A stretch of DNA of 12,727 nt from Asparagopsis taxiformis (lineage: Eukaryota; Rhodophyta; Florideophyceae; Bonnemaisoniales; Bonnemaisoniaceae), in NCBI GenBank assembly GCA_030407315.1, contig JALQPE010002097.1:1-12727 (forward strand), read 5' to 3'. Each line of letters starts with the position of its first letter. The first letter of the stretch is position 1. Both the position numbers and the translations under genes were made by a program. Below the pieces are notes generated by a model, which did not search any database, was not told where the DNA came from, and saw nothing but the letters and a program-made list of their open reading frames with translations. Of the stretch, positions 10,790-12,727 are shown in pieces.

Positions 10790-10815
10790 GCCGGAGCGCG
10801 CGCGTGCGCTCCGGC
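10790..10815. repeat. GC-rich hairpin-forming dyad
   Basis: A ten-base arm starting GCCGGAGC pairs with the arm ending GCTCCGGC across a six-base alternating GC/GT loop. It is the strongest single hairpin in the GC-rich block and lies about 190 bases before the TATA-like site at 11002. Confidence 0.55.
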
Positions 10816-11001
10816 TCTTCGTAATCATCGGGGCCCGCCCGTTGGCATCGTGCGTCAATGCCTCGCTCAGGCGTTTCCTGCGATCGACTGCAGTGTCCAA
10901 TTCCACCACGCGAGTGTGTTTCGAATCAGCGTGATACGCACGCAGGCCGCGGCCATCTCGTGAATCTGCCAGCGGGCATTACGACAACGGTCGTCAGAAG
11001 G

Positions 11002-11021
11002 TTATTTAAGCCGCGGCTTAA
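11002..11021 (+). promoter_or_regulatory. TATA-like box overlapping a 16 bp perfect palindrome
   Basis: TTATTTAAG at 11002-11010 overlaps the self-complementary TTAAGCCGCGGCTTAA at 11006-11021. Initiation about 30 bases on would give a leader of roughly 190 bases that is C/T-rich and has no ATG until 11223. That is what a real promoter and 5' leader would look like. The palindrome could be a bound dyad site. Confidence 0.5.
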
Positions 11022-11222
11022 GCGTGATAGCGGTTGTCGCTTTCTGCTCCTTTCACCATCGTCACCCAGGCCGTTGCCTTTCCTTTCCGCATCCCCTTTT
11101 TCCCCCGCTGGGTACTTCTGGTTGCTTCCGTTCTTTACGTTCTCTTGTTCCGTCTCGCCCGCGTGGCTCTCGTCTTCGTGCTCGTTGCACTCGCTGTGAA
11201 TATTACGTACAGCGTAACCAAG

Positions 11223-11973
11223 ATGGTTACGACGCGTAGCACCGATACCAACACTCCGCGGCCCGCCGGCTCTGCTGGAGGTGGAGAGAGGAACCCTTCG
11301 CAGGGTGCTACCTCGGAGGTAGGGTCGGTGTGCCGCCAGCGACGGAAGCGTCCGTCGTGCCCGCCCCGTCCGTTGGGGCGGTTCAAGCCGTTGCTCCACA
11401 GGCCGTTGCCTCATCGTCGCGTCCGACGGCTCCCGTTCCGCCTGTCGTTCCGCCTGTCGAGGCTGCAGGGGCCGTTGCCCCTGCTGGTGGCGACACCGCG
11501 GCGTCTGTCTCAAGTCCGGAGTCACCGATAGTGCCGGAGGTCGTACCCTCTGGTCGCGGGGTGGTGGCAATGGCCGCGGCCGTACGTTCGCGTCGTGCTG
11601 AGGCAGCGTCGCGCGCCGGAGAACCTCGTCGTGAGCGTTTTCCCCAGTCTCCCCGTCGGGGTGAGCAGCTTACTACTTGGTTATGTGAAAGCTGCCATGA
11701 TAATCTTTTTGTCAATGTTGACTCCGCAAAGGTTAATTGTGAACAACCTAATGGTCGAGAGTTTAGGCCTTTGATGATATCATCAAAGGCCTAAACTCTC
11801 GACTACAACAGACTTGGGGCAGGCATATGCCTGCCACCAAGTCTGTTGTAGTTTGGAAGTGCGATCCCGCAAGCGCACACACCACTGACGTCAAGGTAAC
11901 TCTGCCTGTCTACCGTGATCCCAGATTTCCTTATGCGCCTTTGAGCTACAAGAAAGTCGTTAGATTTGAATAA
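11223..11973 (+). CDS. Unrecognised protein: Ala/Pro-rich N-terminus and a C-terminal part crossing a double palindrome
   Basis: The ATG at 11223 sits in a strong start context (ACCAAGATGG) and is the first ATG after the TATA-like box at 11002. The N-terminus MVTTRS resembles starts of some LTR-retrotransposon Gag proteins, which is only a hint. Residues about 35-145 are low-complexity Ala, Pro, Val, Ser and Arg. From about 11655 the DNA becomes less GC-rich and the protein looks ordinary: LTTWLCESCHDNLF with a CxxC pair, and a C-terminus YRDPRFPYAPLSYKKVVRFE before TAA 11971-11973. The frame changes near 11323 (a run of three G) and once more between 11766 and about 11795, inside the first palindrome. 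One lost base at each, as in all neighbouring genes, gives 251 codons. As written, the upstream frame stops at 11795-11797 in the right arm of that palindrome. Either the palindromes are coding or they interrupt a gene; the sequence alone cannot decide. No domain is recognised and function is unknown. Confidence 0.5.
11754..11803. repeat. Perfect 50 bp palindrome (first of a tandem pair)
   Basis: Bases 11754-11778 are the exact reverse complement of 11779-11803, with no spacer; the centre is GATGAT/ATCATC. It extends from GTCGAGAG on the left to CTCTCGAC on the right. In single-stranded DNA or RNA it would fold into a 25 bp stem with essentially no loop, and in duplex DNA into a cruciform. 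Confidence 0.97.
11802..11852. repeat. Near-perfect 51 bp palindrome (second of a tandem pair)
   Basis: Centred between 11826 and 11827 (GGCAT/ATGCC), its arms start ACTACAACAG and end CTGTTGTAGT. They are fully complementary except for one unpaired A at 11836. It directly abuts the first palindrome, sharing bases 11802-11803, yet the two arm sequences are unrelated. Confidence 0.97.
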
Positions 11974-12016
11974 ACACGTCTAGTTATGACATCTTGTTTT
12001 TCATTTTCTTACCTGG

Positions 12017-12115
12017 GTAAAGCAAGTGGGGATAGTCGAAGCGCTTTACTATCTAGCATAAATAAGTAAAAGCAAAGTTGGAATAGCTGAAGCACTGTAC
12101 CATCTGGTATCTGAT
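12017..12115 (+). repeat. Two imperfect ~49 bp tandem copies
   Basis: Copy one (12017-12065) and copy two (12066-12115) both start GTAAA-GCAA and share GAAGC and ATCT landmarks in the same order, with roughly three quarters of positions alike and two one-base gaps. They lie just after the stop at 11973. Copy one also holds a small dyad (GATAGT ... ACTATC). Confidence 0.6.
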
Positions 12116-12252
12116 CAATCAGGTTTGGATCCGTTGAAATGTCCGGGAAGGTTCCATAATTTTGTGACGTTCCTTAGTTAGATGAAACAAATACCTTGAA
12201 TTTATCGCGAAATTCCGTAGCAGATATTTTGTGCGAGCTGAGAGCGTCTTCG

Positions 12253-12600
12253 TTATGTATATTTTGTGCAGTCCTGTATAGTTCTGCACAAAGTATTCTT
12301 CTGTTTTTCAGTCAATCCCATTTCTTCAAGTTTGTCGGCAGTAATCGCGGTTTCGAGGTCTTCTTCGAATTCGGTATCATAATCTACCAGTATACGAGGC
12401 GTATTGGCGATTTGCTTGTCGGCTTTTGGCCAGGTAAACATGGTTTCTTGATGGTCGGTTGAGATTATGGAGCGCCAAGCAACTGAGCAGACCTTCTTAT
12501 TTATGGTAATATGTCGGTATTGCACACGTGTGGCGTCTGTAGTTGCAAGCGAACTTGTGAGCGAGCGAAAAGCGAAAAAAGTGGGTGCTACAGGTCTATA
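12253..12600 (-). CDS. Short acidic hypothetical protein, probably the 3' part of a gene
   Basis: The frame is open from 12600 down to TAA at 12255-12253. The best-looking part starts at the ATG at 12441 (MFTWPKADKQIANTPRI) and continues with an acidic segment (DYDTEFEEDLETAITADKL) and a Lys/Thr-rich end, LTEKQKNTLCRTIQ. The composition is protein-like, whereas the overlapping + frame is merely hydrophobic. Upstream on this strand other frames continue plausibly to the window edge. A GT...AG stretch from about 12612 (GTAATTT) to about 12537 (CTACAG, with a T/C-rich tract before it) could be a 76-base intron, but its reading phase does not fit without another base change. It converges on the gene at 11223. 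No domain is recognised. Confidence 0.4.
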   Translation of the reverse strand, partial: YRPVAPTFFAFRSLTSSLATTDATRVQYRHITINKKVCSVAWRSIISTDHQETMFTWPKADKQIANTPRILVDYDTEFEEDLETAITADKLEEMGLTEKQKNTLCRTIQDCTKYT

Positions 12601-12727
12601 CTAGGAAATTACAAGCGTCTCTTTTTTCTTTGTCAACACTTCTGCGTGTGCAACTTTTACAGTCTTATCTGTTCAACTATCACGTCAACTATCACGATGA
12701 CTGGTACCACGCTAACAGTACCGACAC

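Larger units (their letters stand above)
9601..11001. other. GC-rich non-coding block with many small dyads
   Basis: No gene is supported here; the longest open frame (10234-10824, from a GTG) is rich in Leu, Arg and Pro and has no recognisable motif. The block contains several short perfect dyads: CAGTGT/ACACTG near 9700, TACATT/AATGTA near 10051, CAATGC/GCATTG near 10525, and a longer one at 10790-10815. It has TATAAATA at 10176-10183. It may be upstream regulatory DNA of the gene at 11223 or the leader or LTR part of a retroelement, but no second copy of a terminal repeat occurs in the window. Confidence 0.4.

Noticed and set aside
10234..10824. 196-codon open frame in the GC-rich block
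   Set aside because: It starts only at GTG, has Leu/Arg/Pro-biased composition, no motif, and competing open frames on the other strand.
11034..11222. Hydrophobic, membrane-like N-terminal extension in the same frame as the ATG at 11223
   Set aside because: It has no ATG and is what a C/T-rich leader gives when translated; the TATA-like box at 11002 makes it 5' UTR.
8600..11973. Complete LTR retrotransposon
   Set aside because: No paired terminal repeats, primer-binding site, protease, reverse transcriptase or integrase motif is visible; only the MVTTRS start hints at Gag.

Overview
This window looks like nuclear DNA of a eukaryote, probably a protist or alga. The evidence is two secreted kelch beta-propeller proteins, a C2H2 zinc-finger protein, a kinase-like protein with Sel1 repeats, TATA-like boxes upstream of several starts, and no bacterial operon structure. 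I see no secure spliceosomal intron. The intron-poor genes and Cys-rich secreted domain would suit a red alga or a similar lineage, but that is a weak guess.

Layout. 1-2809 (-): protein with a degenerate kinase domain followed by many Sel1 repeats, running off the left edge. 3036-4074 (-) and 4774-6384 (+): two divergent paralogous secreted kelch proteins sharing a ~700 bp intergenic region; only the + copy has two Cys-rich domains and a Met-rich 24 bp minisatellite. 6620-7840 (-): an RNase H-fold domain that has lost its catalytic acids, fused to zinc fingers. 7841-11001: no gene I can support; its second half is GC-rich and full of short inverted repeats. 11223-11973 (+): unrecognised gene behind a TATA-like box, with a GC-rich Ala/Pro-rich front and a more ordinary C-terminal part. 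That second part contains two abutting near-perfect ~50 bp DNA palindromes, the most striking structure here. 12253-12600 (-): short acidic ORF, possibly the last exon of a gene entering from the right.

The conserved reading of every gene changes frame several times. In the four complete genes each change can be explained by a missing base, and most lie in homopolymer runs. Counting 13 missing bases, all four genes become whole numbers of codons with no in-frame stop. The simplest reading is homopolymer undercalling in an uncorrected assembly, not four independent pseudogenes. CDS entries below therefore span the whole gene and list where the frame changes.

I see no shared pathway among the genes. 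The kelch pair is clearly a local duplication; the others are neighbours without obvious functional linkage.
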